From assembly GCF_027595985.1 (NCBI RefSeq), contig NC_073304.1:145445246-145509245 (forward strand): 64,000 nucleotides of DNA, given 5' to 3'. Of this stretch, positions 12,996 to 24,047 are shown in pieces; the first letter of the stretch is position 1, and every line of letters begins with the position of its first letter. The DNA is from Sorex araneus (taxonomy: Eukaryota > Chordata > Mammalia > Eulipotyphla > Soricidae). The translations under genes were made by a program, and so were the position numbers. Below the pieces are notes generated by a model. That model saw only the letters and a list, made by a program, of their open reading frames with translations. It was not told the origin of the DNA and did no database searches.

Positions 12996-13164
12996 GGCCT
13001 AAGCAAATACTACAGCGAGTAGGGCATTTGCCTTGCATGCAGCTGACCCGGGTTTGATCCATACCGTATAGTCCCCTGAACACTGTCAGGAGTAACTCCT
13101 GAGTGCAGACCCAGGAGGAATCCCTGAGTATCACCAGATGTGACCCAAAAAAAGAAAAAAAAAC
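12996..13164 (+). mobile_element. SOR SINE with target-site duplication
   Basis: SINE body with 'gacccgggtttgatcc' B-box region and an A-rich end. The 12-bp repeat CTAAGAGTGCAG flanks it (12984-12995 and 13165-13176). Moderately diverged from the young copies. Confidence 0.9.
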
Positions 13165-13337
13165 CTAAGAGTGCAGAGCCAGCATAGAAATAGTTGTACG
13201 TACAAGTGATATCCTATAGGTTTCAACACTATAGAAATAGGATGTAATTTAAATTTCCAATAATCACAATTTCAAAGTGAAGCTGGTAAAATCTTCAATA
13301 TACTTTATTTTATAATATATATTTATAAATATACCAT

Positions 13338-14063
13338 TTAAAAATGTTTTATTGATTCATCATGGAAAAAGTTACAAAGCTTTCAGTTTCAAGTCTCAGT
13401 CAGTCAATGATCAGACCCCCATCCCTTCACCAGTGCACATGTTCCACCACCAAGAACCCCAGTATACCCCCCTTCCAGCCCCCCTACCTGTGTGACTAAT
13501 GATCTTCACTTTATTCTCTCTATACTTTGAATATATTCAAAATATTGAATATACTCAATATTTCAACAGAAAACTATTATTATTTGAAATTTTCCCCCCA
13601 ACAATCAAACCTGCTGAAAAGGCATCATTTGATAATTTGTTTTCCTTTGCTGAGAATGAAGAATATATGAGTTTTAGATTTCTGATATTTTAGCTCAGTT
13701 CACAGTTTCCTGTGCAGCTGCTCTGGATCTCATCTGGGCAGAGAGTGTACCGGTAACACACCCATCCCAAGATTTCCTGTGTACCAAGTCACTGCAAGCT
13801 CGGACCTCTGGGTAGTGGGTTCTAGAAGATGGCGGTCGCCATGTGGGCACTGCTGCCACTGCTGCCACCCCTGCTGAAAGAAAATGTCGAGAGAGAAAAA
13901 CCTTTCCCCTCTCAGGGCGGCATGGGGTTGTAACTCAGTTCACATTCTAGATGCATTTCTATAAGAAGCTGCAGGGTGCCAAAAGTGGTTAGTAGCCCTC
14001 CAGGATCATAGTCTTTAAGGAGCAGAGGAGCGTTTCGTGTGCGGCTGCTCCAGATCTAGTCTC
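13338..14063 (-). mobile_element. Composite non-autonomous retroposon A1 (L1-like tail, 5' module 1)
   Basis: A 726-bp unit exactly bounded by the 13-bp duplication ATAAATATACCAT (13325-13337 and 14064-14076). Read on the minus strand, its last 350 bp match the element at 42109-42642: 'tgataa..aaatgc' block, C/G-rich run, 'ggtggtggaac', CACTGGTGAAGGGATG, then poly-A. The terminal part is an L1-like 3' end. The 5' 375 bp (13690-14063) are unrelated to that element. They contain 'gatggcggtcgccat' and two diverged copies of a 'gctgctc..gatct' segment. No credible coding frame. Mobilised by L1 in trans is an inference from tail and duplication. Confidence 0.75.
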
Positions 14064-14076
14064 ATAAATATACCAT

Positions 14077-16204
14077 ATTTATAGTACATTTGATCTTATT
14101 ACCTCTTTCTCCAAAATATGATCATCTCAACTCATATCAAATAAACAATTTAAAAAGATATCTGTTGCTCTTTTATTCATTTCAGACCCTTGCAACCTGA
14201 TGTGTATTTCATACACTATAGCACACCTTGATTTGGATCAGTCACATTTCAAGGACTTAATGGCTCACATGGCTTAGAGATTTCAGGGCACTTATAATGT
14301 TAAATTACCTTCCTAATGCTGGTTCATGACTCCATAAAGGAAACCAGATGGGGAAAACAAGGTTTCTAGTCTTATACATCATCAAAGTCCCCTGGAGAGC
14401 TTACAAGTACCTGTGTTGTCTTATTCCCACAGTCTATGTTTCTGGTTCAGTGGTCAAGAATGTATATTTCCAACAGGTGATACAAATGCTGCTGGGCTGG
14501 ACTGGGCCTCCACTTGAAGCACCCCTGCCAAGTTTACATCCTCTGGGTTGGCAGCAGCAGAATTAAATTCATTTTCTTGTCATTTAGCTTATTCTTTCTT
14601 ATAGGAAAAGTGATGAAACCAGGATGCTGGAACAGTCTGAGAACATCTTTCAAAGGAGCATGTGATTCTTAATGACCGTATTCCATGGGCCTGACAGAGT
14701 CTACAAAATCTGAATCTTTGTGACTATAGTGCCCATTCACATTGGTGCCTTTCACCTACTGGCTTTTCATTCCATATGGTTTCTGACTTAGTGTTTTGCC
14801 AGTGATAAATTCTTAACCAGTGCCCTTCTATTAAGGTGTAAACTGGGCAGACTGAAGCTGCATTACCATTGCATTATCTTCATATCACTAGAGCTCAGAT
14901 AGAAACCTAAAGTTATTATACAAATCACTTCTGATAATGCCATGCACTGAGCCCTTGGAAAATTATGCCTTCAGTATGCTGGAGGACAGAATGATCAAAA
15001 CCAAGCTGAGCTGCTAAGAGTGCTTTGAAGAGTATTCTAATCAGCAGGTGACAGGAGTTACTCTCAGGAGTATTGTCCCATGCTGCTGAGGTCCAAGCTT
15101 CTCCTTGGGGTGCGGCACTTATAGAAAATCCTCCTTTACCCTGAACCTCATCCCACCCCTGCCCACAGAGACCTGTGGTGCAGCTGCTTTATAACCAGCT
15201 GCCATAAGAAGCACATCGGAAGGGTGGAAATAGGTCAGATGTTTATGTCTCCAATCCTGCTTCACTCTTCTAGGCTTTAGTAAGCTGGGGAGATTCTGCA
15301 GTGCACTCTTAGAAGCTGTTCCCAGCAGTGCCAATGGGCAGTGGATAGCCCCCATATTCAATCAATCCTTGCTCTGTACCACTGTACAGGGAATAAATTC
15401 TAGCTTGATGACAGACTTTAGCCAACAAATCTCAAAAAACCCAGTTACATACTGAAGGATGAGTAGAAACGATCTTATAACTTTGTTTTCCACTAGTTTT
15501 ACTTAGCAAGAATGTTTCACGTGGAGAAACATGGAGGAGGACAGCTATAGGATCTACTCACCTAGTCCACTTCCACTAGGATATCCCATTCTTTGTTTGC
15601 CTTGTTTCAGTTTTGCTGTTCCTCGAGTAGAGTTTTTGACTTCCATTTTACTGCGCTCAGACTCTTCTAGCTTTTCTGAAAAGCAATAATTTCCACACCA
15701 TGGTCTCAGACTGCCTTTATCTTGGTAATTCCACCGATTTAAATGTACCTGTTGTCCATCCCCCCATGGTAGAGAGGACTCTATCTTCAGAGATGACAGC
15801 CCAAGTTGTGTCAGAAGCCCTGTTCCCGGCTCCTGAGAGGGATGGAGTGTTATTGGTGATCAGTTTGGGTAGCACCTTTGTCAGGCTCCTTATATCCTAG
15901 CAAAACTCATGTTGCAGGAAAAATAGCTGCTTCCTCAGGGTTACTGACTCTGAAAAAGGGTTTTACAGTTTTGTGTCAGTGTTCTTGAGACCAGAAAACT
16001 GTGACTAGATTTGAGAAACAAGTACCAGAGAGCTTAGACCAAGGTGATTTAAGATAATAAAGAATACACTGCTTTTCTGTGCCAAATATCATTTTGTTTC
16101 ATATATTTCAACCTGTTCATCTAACACAATAGCCTGTCATTAATAAAACCAAACTTAAAGACAGTTTTCAGGGTAGAAGATGGTGGTATTAAGAAGTTTA
16201 TCAA
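14077..16204. other. Intergenic DNA, nothing recognised
   Basis: 2.1 kb of apparently unique sequence. Frames at 14348-14566, 15119-15361 (-) and 15700-15900 have no recognisable domain or splice-supported context. No young repeat. Confidence 0.5.
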
Positions 16205-16265
16205 TGTATATCAATGTCACACAGCTAGTAACCCTTTGGACTAGGATTCAGACCAAGTGAGTGAT
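16205..16265 (-). mobile_element. MIR core fragment
   Basis: 'tgtcacacagctagtaa' followed by 'ggattcagaccaag' is the reverse complement of the conserved MIR core as I remember it. Short and old. Confidence 0.5.
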
Positions 16266-16303
16266 ACTCTCCAAAATATGTGGTTTTCAAAATGTATTTC
16301 TTC

Positions 16304-18116
16304 TTTTTAAAATTTTTTTAATTTTATTGAATGACCGTGGGATAATTACAAGCTTTCATGTTTGGGTTACAATCTCACAATGATCAAACACCTATCCCTC
16401 CACCAGTGCACATTCTCCAACATCAATATCCCGGGTATACATCACCTTTCCCACCTTCCCCCTGCCTCTAAGGCAGACAATATTCCCCATACTCTCTCTC
16501 TACTTTTGGGCATTATAGCTTGCAACACAAACACTGAGAGGTAATCATGTTTGGTTCATTATCTACTTTCGGCATGCATCTCCCATCCCAACTGGTTCCT
16601 CCAGCCATCATTTTCTTAGCGATCCCTTCTCTATTCCATCTGCCTTCTCCCCTCTGCTCATGAAGCAGTCTTCCAGCTATGGGGCAATACCCCCTGGCCC
16701 TTGTATCTACTGGCCTTGGGTGTCAGCCTCATGTGATGCTACCCTACACTCCACAAATGAGTGCAGTCCCTCTATGTCTGTCCCTCTCTTTCTGACATTT
16801 CACTTAGCATGATACTCTCCATGTTTATCCATTTATAAGCAAATTTCATTACTTCATCTCTCCTAACAGCTGCATAGTATTCCACTGTGTAGATGTACCA
16901 AAGTTTCTTTAACCAGTCATCTGTTCTCGGGCACTCAGGTTGTTTCCATATTTTGGCTATTGTGAACAGTGCTGCAATGAATATATAGGTACAGATGTCA
17001 TTTCTACTGTGCTCTTTTGCATCCTCAGGATATATTCCCAGAAGTGGTATTGCGGGGTCATATGAAGCTCAATTTCTAGTTTTTGAAGTACTGTCCATAT
17101 TGTTTTCCAGAAAGGCTGGACCAGTCAGCATTCCCACCAACAGTGACGGAGCGTCCCTTTTTTTTTCACATCCATGCATTGGTTGCTTTTGTTCTTTTGA
17201 ACGTGTGCCACTCTGTGGTGTGAGATGATATCTCATTGTTGTTTTGATTTGCATCTCCCTGATGACTAGGAATGTGGAGCATTTTTCATGTGCCTTTTGG
17301 ACCTTTGTATTTCTTTTTTGAGGAAACTTCTCTTAATTTCTTCTCCCCATTTTTTGATGGGGTTGAAGGTTTTTTTTCTTATACAATTCTACAAGTGTCT
17401 TGTATATCCTGGATATTAATCCCTTATCAGATGGGTATTGGGTAAATGTTCTTTCCCATTCTGTGGGCTCTTTCTGTATTTTGGTCACTGTTTCTTTTGA
17501 AGTGCAGAAGCTCCTTAGTTTGATGTAGTCCCATTTGTTTATGTTTGCTTCCACTTGCATGGTCAGTGCTGTTTCATCCTTAAAGATGCCTTTAGCTTCA
17601 ATGTCATGGAGAGTTCTACCTACATTTTCTTCTATGAACCTTATAGATTCATGTCTGATATTGAGGTTTTTAATTCACTTTGATCTGACTTTTGTGCCTG
17701 GCATTAGACAGAGGTCAGAGTTCATTTTTTTTCAGGTAGCTACCCAGTTTTCCCAGCACCACTTGTTGAAGATGCTTTCCTTGTTCCACTTTGCATTTCT
17801 TGCTCCTTTGTCAAAGATTAAGTGGCCATATATTTGGGGGTCTGTGACAGGATATTAACTCTGTTCCATTGGTCTGTAGGTCTGTTTTTGTCCCAATACC
17901 ATGCTGCTTTAATTACTACTGCTTTGTAGTATAGTTTGAAGTTGGGGAAGGTGATGCCATCCATCTTCTTTTTTCCAAGGATTGCTTTAGCTATTCATGG
18001 GGGTTTATTGTTCCATATAAATTTCAGGAGGTTTTGTCTATTTCTTTAAAAAATGTCATGGGTATCCTGATAGGGACTGCATTAAATTTGTATAGTGCTT
18101 TGGGCAGTATTGCCAG
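16304..18116 (-). mobile_element. 5'-truncated L1 (1.8 kb) with target-site duplication
   Basis: In minus orientation this is the last part of L1 ORF2 plus the 3' end. The plus strand shows the reverse complements of familiar ORF2 landmarks: 'gtgaacagtgctgcaatgaa', 'atttgcatctccctgatgac', 'ctggatattaatccctta', 'gggactgcattaaatttgta'. The 3' terminus 'ccaccagtgcacattctcc' lies near 16400. The 15-bp repeat AAAATGTATTTCTTC flanks it exactly (16289-16303 and 18117-18131). Several stops break the reverse-transcriptase frame, so it is dead. It is the longest single L1 piece left of SSTR4. Confidence 0.9.
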
Positions 18117-18387
18117 AAAATGTATTTCTTCATTCTACACTTTCAGCTGTTCCAAAACTCCTAGTAACTCAGTTATGTATATTTTTTCTTCTTTTTGCTC
18201 TCTATTTAAAATTTCAAGTAATTTTTCTATGTTAACTTAATATAGAACTTCTATTCATTTGTTCTAAAGTACTGTTACTGTTCCCTTTATCAAATTTGCA
18301 ATTAGATTATACAAATACATATGAAATACATATTTTAATCTTAATACACTTGGAACACCAATTAATTACTGTGTCTTTATAAGCACT

Positions 18388-18592
18388 CAGGCTGAAGGAA
18401 TAGTGCAATGATTAGGGCACTTATCTTGCACATTGCCAACCCAGGTTTGGTCTCCAGCATCCCATATGGTCCCCTGAGCACCAACAAGAGTGACACCTGA
18501 GCACACAGCCAGAAGTAAGCACTGGGCAGAACCAGGTGTGGCCCCAAAACCAAATAAATAAATAAGTAAATAAATAAATAAATAAATAAAAT
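18388..18592 (+). mobile_element. Older SOR-like SINE with (AAAT)n tail
   Basis: 'ctccagcatcccatatggtcccctgagcacc' order, 'gtgtggccccaaaacc' end and a run of AAAT units in place of pure poly-A. The head is diverged. Non-coding. Confidence 0.8.
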
Positions 18593-19097
18593 ATTCTATG
18601 TTTCCAATGGAATTTCTCATGTTTGCTGTCATTTAGGAGTGACTGTTACAAGTTAAATGTAATTTCCTTGCATTTTCTGTGTTTAAAAAAATCTACCTTT
18701 CCTAATTATCTATGACCACTCATGAAGATATGCAGTGCTTGTCTAACAGAAATATGCATGTTGTGAGAGGTATTTACAAATGAGTTCCTTACATCTACAC
18801 AAAATAATCAGGAGAGCACACTTAGTGGATATTGATCACAAAGATTAATTTTTAGAATACTATTTTGCTTAAAACCATCCAAAGTGAATAATTCTTGGAG
18901 TCTAATAATTGCATTCTGGGAAACATAGATTGTCATACATTCTTTTTGACTTCAGGGAAAAATCTTCACATCAGACCTGAATTTCCCCACTTCTCAGTCA
19001 TGAGGTCAACATGGTACAACAATACTGTGATAGAGGAAGTGACTGTTGGTATTGAGTCAGCTTGTTTTCCTCATTTTAATGATTTTTAAAGCTAAGT
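18593..19097. other. Intergenic DNA, nothing recognised
   Basis: AT-rich, no supported feature. Confidence 0.5.
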
Positions 19098-19258
19098 GAG
19101 GTCAGAGTGATAGTACAGTGGGTAGGGAATTTGCTTTGTACATGACCAATCTAGCCCATGTATGGTCCCCTGAGTCCAACTGAAGTGATCCCTGAGCAAA
19201 GAGCCAGGAGTATACCCTGAGCACTGTGAGTATAGCTCAAAAACCCAAAGACAAAATA
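19098..19258 (+). mobile_element. Diverged SOR-like SINE
   Basis: 'gatagtacagtgggtaggg' A-box region, shortened B-box region, 'tatggtcccctgag', 'agccaggagtataccctgag', A-rich end. Confidence 0.7.
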
Positions 19259-19264
19259 GTGCTA

Positions 19265-19400
19265 AGGGAGAGACTGGAGGTGTGGGTAGAGCACATGCTT
19301 TGCATATATGAAGCCTTGGACTTATTTTGGCACTGCAAAGATAGAGAGACAGACAAACAGACAGACTGACTGACTGGCAGATAAATAAATACTAAGGTAT
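19265..19400 (+). mobile_element. Old SINE fragment with (GACA/GACT)n and AAAT tail
   Basis: 'gagactggaggtgtgggtagagcac' resembles the SINE head, and the body is then replaced by a short AGAC/GACT-rich simple repeat and 'ataaataaata'. Assignment is tentative. Confidence 0.45.
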
Positions 19401-20419
19401 TCCACCAATTCTTCATCCCCACTAACCCAAGTCTGGGGTATGAGGCATAGTAGAAATTGAGAGTAGAGAAATCGAGAGTAGGTGAGCAGAGGTTCTTTTC
19501 TGTTGGAAGGAACTCGTTTCTCCTATAGGTACTGGCAATACTGAGTAAGTGTGCATGGCCTCACTCTTGAAGAATTCACTGTTGTTCCAGTGAATTTTGT
19601 TGGCCCACATTTTTACTTCCCAGATTTCTCCTGAAGTCTGATTCCCTTCTCTAGGCCTTGGATCCACTTTACCTTTAGTGCCTGATATTACCAGTACCAG
19701 GTAATACCATACATGTTTTTTTACCTTGACAAACTCTGTTCTGAAAATTGGCAATGGTGAATTCCTTTAAAATTAAGGTCTATATATGTATATACTTTTT
19801 CTGAACAGAGATGAAAATATTCTCAGTTACTTGGTGTGGTAATGAATAAAATAAAAATGGAAAGTACCCCCCCACACACACACACACTAGTAGAACAGCC
19901 ATATGGTCTAGGTAGCAGAAAACTTGGGTTTTATGAAAAAAATTTTAATAGAGCTACCTTTCACTCCCCCAAAGAAATTAGTTTGAACATGACCTATAAC
20001 CAAGCTGTGGGACAGGCAACAAGGCCAGGCTGTGTCAGTGAAGCCTGCTCTAAGTCGGCCACTTGTCCATAATACTCCCCCCACATACCTCAGGACTATT
20101 GTTTTAAGTACAAGATAGATAAGAAAACACCATAAGCAAAATTCTCTAGACAGCTAACGCATGTGATAAGAAAGATGTAGTTGTTCTATTAATGGGCTAT
20201 GCTCCCTTCATTCTTTGAAGATAGCTGACAATGGAATCACATGGGATCTGTTGGACCACATCTCTAGTTCATATTTTGAGTTGCTCCCTTCACAGCTACT
20301 GACAGAAAAATACAAAGAATAGTTGGCATTCAAAGAGTGCTGTACTGGGCAGGGCTGGTCATCCTCCCAGAAAAGACTCTGCAGTGTGTTCTGATGGAGC
20401 TGATAATCACTACCATCAA
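19401..20419. other. Intergenic DNA, nothing recognised
   Basis: Contains a short (AC)n near 19868. No gene or clear repeat otherwise. The frame at 19422-19754 (-) has no recognisable features. Confidence 0.5.
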
Positions 20420-20565
20420 GCCCACTTTAAGATGTGGAAACAGTGACACCAAAGAACTTAGAAAACTATTCAACCCAGGGTAAAACTCACTCAACCAGCT
20501 ACTTGGTAAGAGATGGAGCTATATTTGAACCAGGCAACCTAGTTTAAAGTCCATGAAGTTACATG
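20420..20565 (-). mobile_element. MIR
   Basis: The plus strand reads 'cccactttaagatgtggaaa', a diverged 'cttagaaaac..caac' stretch, then 'gagctatatttgaaccaggca'. That is the reverse complement of the MIR core and 3' half. Old mammal-wide SINE. Confidence 0.6.
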
Positions 20566-22524
20566 GCTCCTGAGGTGTCTGTCTGCTCTTTATGCACCCA
20601 GCATGCACCTAAGTACCCTGGTCTTTCCTTGATGCTGCAGTTCTGATACAAGTATGTAGCTCTTGACTACACAACAACCTCAAAATCACCTTGTGTAAAC
20701 TTAGAACTGGAGTCTCCCTACTATCAGGATACTATTTGGATACTAGCTAGCATCCAAAGAATCACACAGACATCATTTCTGATCCCTCTCTTGGGTTATA
20801 TATTTTGCTGCTTCTTTGAAGTTTCCGATAAGGACTGTAGGTTTCTAACAGAAACACAAGCATCCCAGTGTGGAGCATTCTTAGATTCCCATATCATTAA
20901 CCTCTGCTCAGTGCTGCTGCCACATCTCTGCTCAATCCTCAGACCCCCAGCAGCAACTGCTCTTTGTCGTCCATCTTCACCCTCATTTTCATAGTTCCCA
21001 TCTGCTCTTTGTGACATTTCTAAAGGCTTTCATGGCACTCAATACTACCACCCTTCCTCCATGGTCCTAGGCATTGACTCTGCTACTGGGACAGTAGTAA
21101 AAATGCAGCCTGCAGCCCTCACTTCGCCTCAAACCAAAGCAGCAAATGCAGTCATGTTGGCAAAGGACCCTGAGTCTTTATTAAAATATAATGATTGAGT
21201 AAATGAATGAATGATGCAATACTCAGTGTCCCTGGCCCAATATTATTTTTATGCGCTAATACTCATTTTGTAAATTGTTTTCTTATGAATATCCATGAGA
21301 AACAGTGGTGCAAATCTTTCTTATTAAATGCTAGCTTAATTTGCTGTGAAGTATGCTTACGTGCAAAGGATAAGGGAGAGCAACAGGAAAAATTAAGAAA
21401 GGATCCTACAATTGTAGGATGTAAAACTTCTACAGTTCACTGGACAGGTGGGACTATACATTAATACATGTATACACAGGAAATACATTTTCAGAGAAGA
21501 GAGGAGGCTAGAACTAAAGGACGAGACAGAAAACAGAAGTTGGGAGTCCAGCATCCCAGGACAGCTCTCACATACCACCCATTGTGCTCAGAAGAGACCT
21601 GTCAGGTTCTCTTACAGTTGGAAAATAACTTTTCTCACTCACTTTTCCACCCACTCCTCCATGTTTCCCCTCTCTTTCTAGCACTTGCACCACTAGAATA
21701 ACAGAAATCTTCAACTCTTCCTCATACAAGTATTTTGCATGTGCCACTGATAAGAATGAGATTTTCATCATGAATAACAAGAATGAGAAGTGGAGAGCCC
21801 TAAAGATCTGCTATGACCTTTAATGCTAATTAATATAATTAATTATAAAGTAATAGCTCTGGATGACAGAAACCAAGGCCAGAGGTTGAGGTAAGCTATT
21901 GTGATGCACCTATATGCATGCCGCCTTTTTCTATTTAAACAAACAAACAAAAAAACTTGGATGAATATATCTGAAAACCTCTAGTCTCCCCTGAAGGGTC
22001 ACTTCTGGTTGGCTTCAAGCATCCTGGGGCCCATCTACAAGGGTGCTGAACCCCCACCACAAACCTAGAAGTCACTTCCATATACTCTGAAAGTTTGCTG
22101 GGACTGTGGGACTGTGCTGGGGACTCTGATTAGCCTGGACACAATGACCAGTTAAGGCTAGATGGAGGTGCCTGCTGGGTGTCCAGTCCATGCCCAGATT
22201 GGGAAGGGCAAACGCATGAGCTCACACTATGAAGTGTGGGGTAGAGGGGAAAACAGGGAGGATGCTGAGCCTTCCCAGTCACCCCTCCCTAGGCAGAGAC
22301 TGGAGCTGAGACTTGCCAAGTGGGACAGTCAGCAGAAAGTCCCAGGCCCCCGGGTCCAGTGCCGACGGCCATCCACACCCCTGACCTGCTCAGAGGCATC
22401 TTCTTTGTGGCAGCTGCCTGAGCACATCCATCTCCCTTCCCTGGGCCTGCGCCACCTTAATCATGATGAAATCCAACCAGAAAGATTCCAGAGCCGCAGT
22501 TGACGGGGCCGGGGTGGGGGGATG
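20566..22524. other. Upstream flank of SSTR4, no feature recognised
   Basis: About 2 kb of sequence free of young SINE or L1 insertions ahead of the receptor gene. GC content rises from about 22.0 kb. Regulatory elements are plausible but I cannot point to a specific one. Overlapping short frames around 21.4-21.8 kb are on both strands and look like chance. Confidence 0.4.
21403..21420. repeat. Perfect 18-bp palindrome
   Basis: ATCCTACAATTGTAGGAT reads identically on both strands. No known element is attached to it. Confidence 0.8.
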
Positions 22525-22662
22525 TGGAGCTTTGCGCGATCCTGGAGGAGTCTCAGATTCCGGGATCTGCAGCTCAGCGAGCGCAATGCCTGTAGGAGTC
22601 TCAGAGTCCGGTATCTGGAGCTCAGCGCAAAGGCCTGTAGGAGTCTCGGCTTATGCTCCTGG
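22525..22662 (+). repeat. Imperfect 45-48 bp minisatellite upstream of SSTR4
   Basis: Units beginning CCTGGAGGAGTCTCAG (22541), CCTGTAGGAGTCTCAG (22589) and CCTGTAGGAGTCTCGG (22634), with shared 'atctg(c/g)agctcagcg' inside the first two. About 2.5 copies, diverged. It lies 250-350 bp upstream of the receptor frame, where a promoter or 5' UTR would be expected. Confidence 0.75.
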
Positions 22663-22901
22663 AAACTGAAGCTAGTGAGGGAACAGACACGCAAGGTTTC
22701 AACGGTGTCGGAGCAATTGCGTGGGGAGCAGGCCAAGCGCCTTGTTGGAGGCTGTCGCTCTTATTAGCCTGCATTGCCTGGTGCTGCTCCAAAACGCACG
22801 AATCTGGAGCCCAATCCTTGCCCCCGTTGATCTGCCGGAAGGAAGAAGGCAAGTGGTAGGCAGAGGGCTGGAGAATTGGGCTGCGAGATGAGAGACGGCG
22901 C

Positions 22902-24011
22902 GTGGGGAGGAACCTAGCCAGAGCTTGGTCTTCTAGCCCGAGATCCTCCCGCGGGGAGAAGGCAGAGGAGGTGGGAAAACGAGGCGGGCCACCCGCGCAT
23001 TGGGGCACCCATCTCCAGACCTCTGAGGGGCGAGTGGCCGCGTTGGTGTGCCTCGTGGGTCTGGTGGGAAACGCCCTGGTCATTTTCGTGATCCTCCGCT
23101 ACGCCAAGATGAAGACAGCCACCAACATCTACCTGCTCAACCTAGCGGTCGCGGACAAGCTCCTCATGCTCAGTGTGCCCTTCGTGGCGTCGTCGGCCGC
23201 CCTGCGTCACTGGCCCTTCGGGGCGGTGCTGTGCCGCGCGGTGCTCAGCATGGACGGGCTGAACATGTTCACCAGCGTCTTCTGCCTCACGGTGCTCAGC
23301 GTGGACCGCTACGTGGCCGTGGTGCACCTGCTGCGCGTCGCCACCTATCGGCGGCCCCGAGTGGCCAAACTCATCAACCTGGGCGTGTGGCTGGCGTCCT
23401 TGCTGGTCACTCTGCCCATCGCCATCTTCGCTGACACCCGGCCGGCGCGGGGTGGCCAGGCCGTGGCCTGCAGCCTGCACTGGCCGCACCTGGCCTGGTC
23501 TGAGGTCTTCGTGATTTATACTTTCCTGCTGGGCTTCCTACTGCCCGTCCTGGCCATCGGCTTGTGCTACCTGCTCATCGTGGGCAAGATGCGGGCCGTG
23601 GCCCTGAGGGCAGGCTGGCAGCAACGGCGGCGCTCAGAGAGGAAGATCACGCGGCTGGTACTGATGGTAGTGGCTGTCTTCCTGCTCTGCTGGATGCCTT
23701 TCTACATGGTGCAGCTGCTGAACTTGTTCGTGGCCAGACTGAACGCCGCCATCAACCATGTGTCCCTCATTCTCAGCTACGCCAACAGCTGCACCAACCC
23801 CATCCTCTACGGTTTCCTCTCTAACAACTTCCGCCGCTCGTTCCAGCGGGTTCTGTACGTGCCCTGCTGCAGCTTCCTGGAGGAGGGCGGAGGTGTGGAG
23901 GAGAAGCCCCTGGACTACTATGCCACTGCTTTCAAAAGCAGAGGCGCAGCAGGGTGCATGTGCCCCCCAGTTCCCTGCCAGCAAGAGCCCCTGGCACCAG
24001 AAGCGAGCTGA
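22902..24011 (+). CDS. SSTR4: Somatostatin receptor 4, 5' end unresolved and 3' end prematurely stopped
   Basis: Class A GPCR that, in the family, binds somatostatin and couples to Gi/o at the neuronal plasma membrane. The frame is open from 22860. I start at 22902, near where similarity to human SSTR4 (from memory) begins, but this codon is GTG. Counting it as residue 1: helix 1 GN at 56-57, Asp2.50 at 85, ECL1 Cys 111, ligand-binding Asp3.32 at 118, DRY 135-137, ECL2 Cys 190, CWMPF 263-267, NPxxY 299-303, Cys 322/323 as likely palmitoylation sites. Single exon, GC-rich, as expected. Oddities: no in-frame ATG before helix 2, remodelled start of helix 1, Lys86 where the family has Glu, Leu143 where it has Pro, and a TGA eleven codons before the usual end. 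Gene identity is very secure; function is doubtful. Alternatives are a young pseudogene, an upstream coding exon, or sequence error. Confidence 0.85.
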   Translation: MGRNLARAWSSSPRSSRGEKAEEVGKRGGPPAHWGTHLQTSEGRVAALVCLVGLVGNALVIFVILRYAKMKTATNIYLLNLAVADKLLMLSVPFVASSAALRHWPFGAVLCRAVLSMDGLNMFTSVFCLTVLSVDRYVAVVHLLRVATYRRPRVAKLINLGVWLASLLVTLPIAIFADTRPARGGQAVACSLHWPHLAWSEVFVIYTFLLGFLLPVLAIGLCYLLIVGKMRAVALRAGWQQRRRSERKITRLVLMVVAVFLLCWMPFYMVQLLNLFVARLNAAINHVSLILSYANSCTNPILYGFLSNNFRRSFQRVLYVPCCSFLEEGGGVEEKPLDYYATAFKSRGAAGCMCPPVPCQQEPLAPEAS

Positions 24012-24047
24012 AAGCAGATCCCCCTCACTAGGACCACCACCTTCTGA
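24012..24047 (+). pseudogene. SSTR4: Orphaned C-terminal codons of SSTR4
   Basis: Directly after the TGA at 24009-24011 the same frame continues for eleven codons, KQIPLTRTTTF, to a second TGA at 24045-24047. From memory, this closely matches the end of human SSTR4, whose terminal T-T-F forms a class I PDZ ligand. The conservation identifies the upstream TGA as a recent nonsense change, probably CGA to TGA. Confidence 0.8.
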
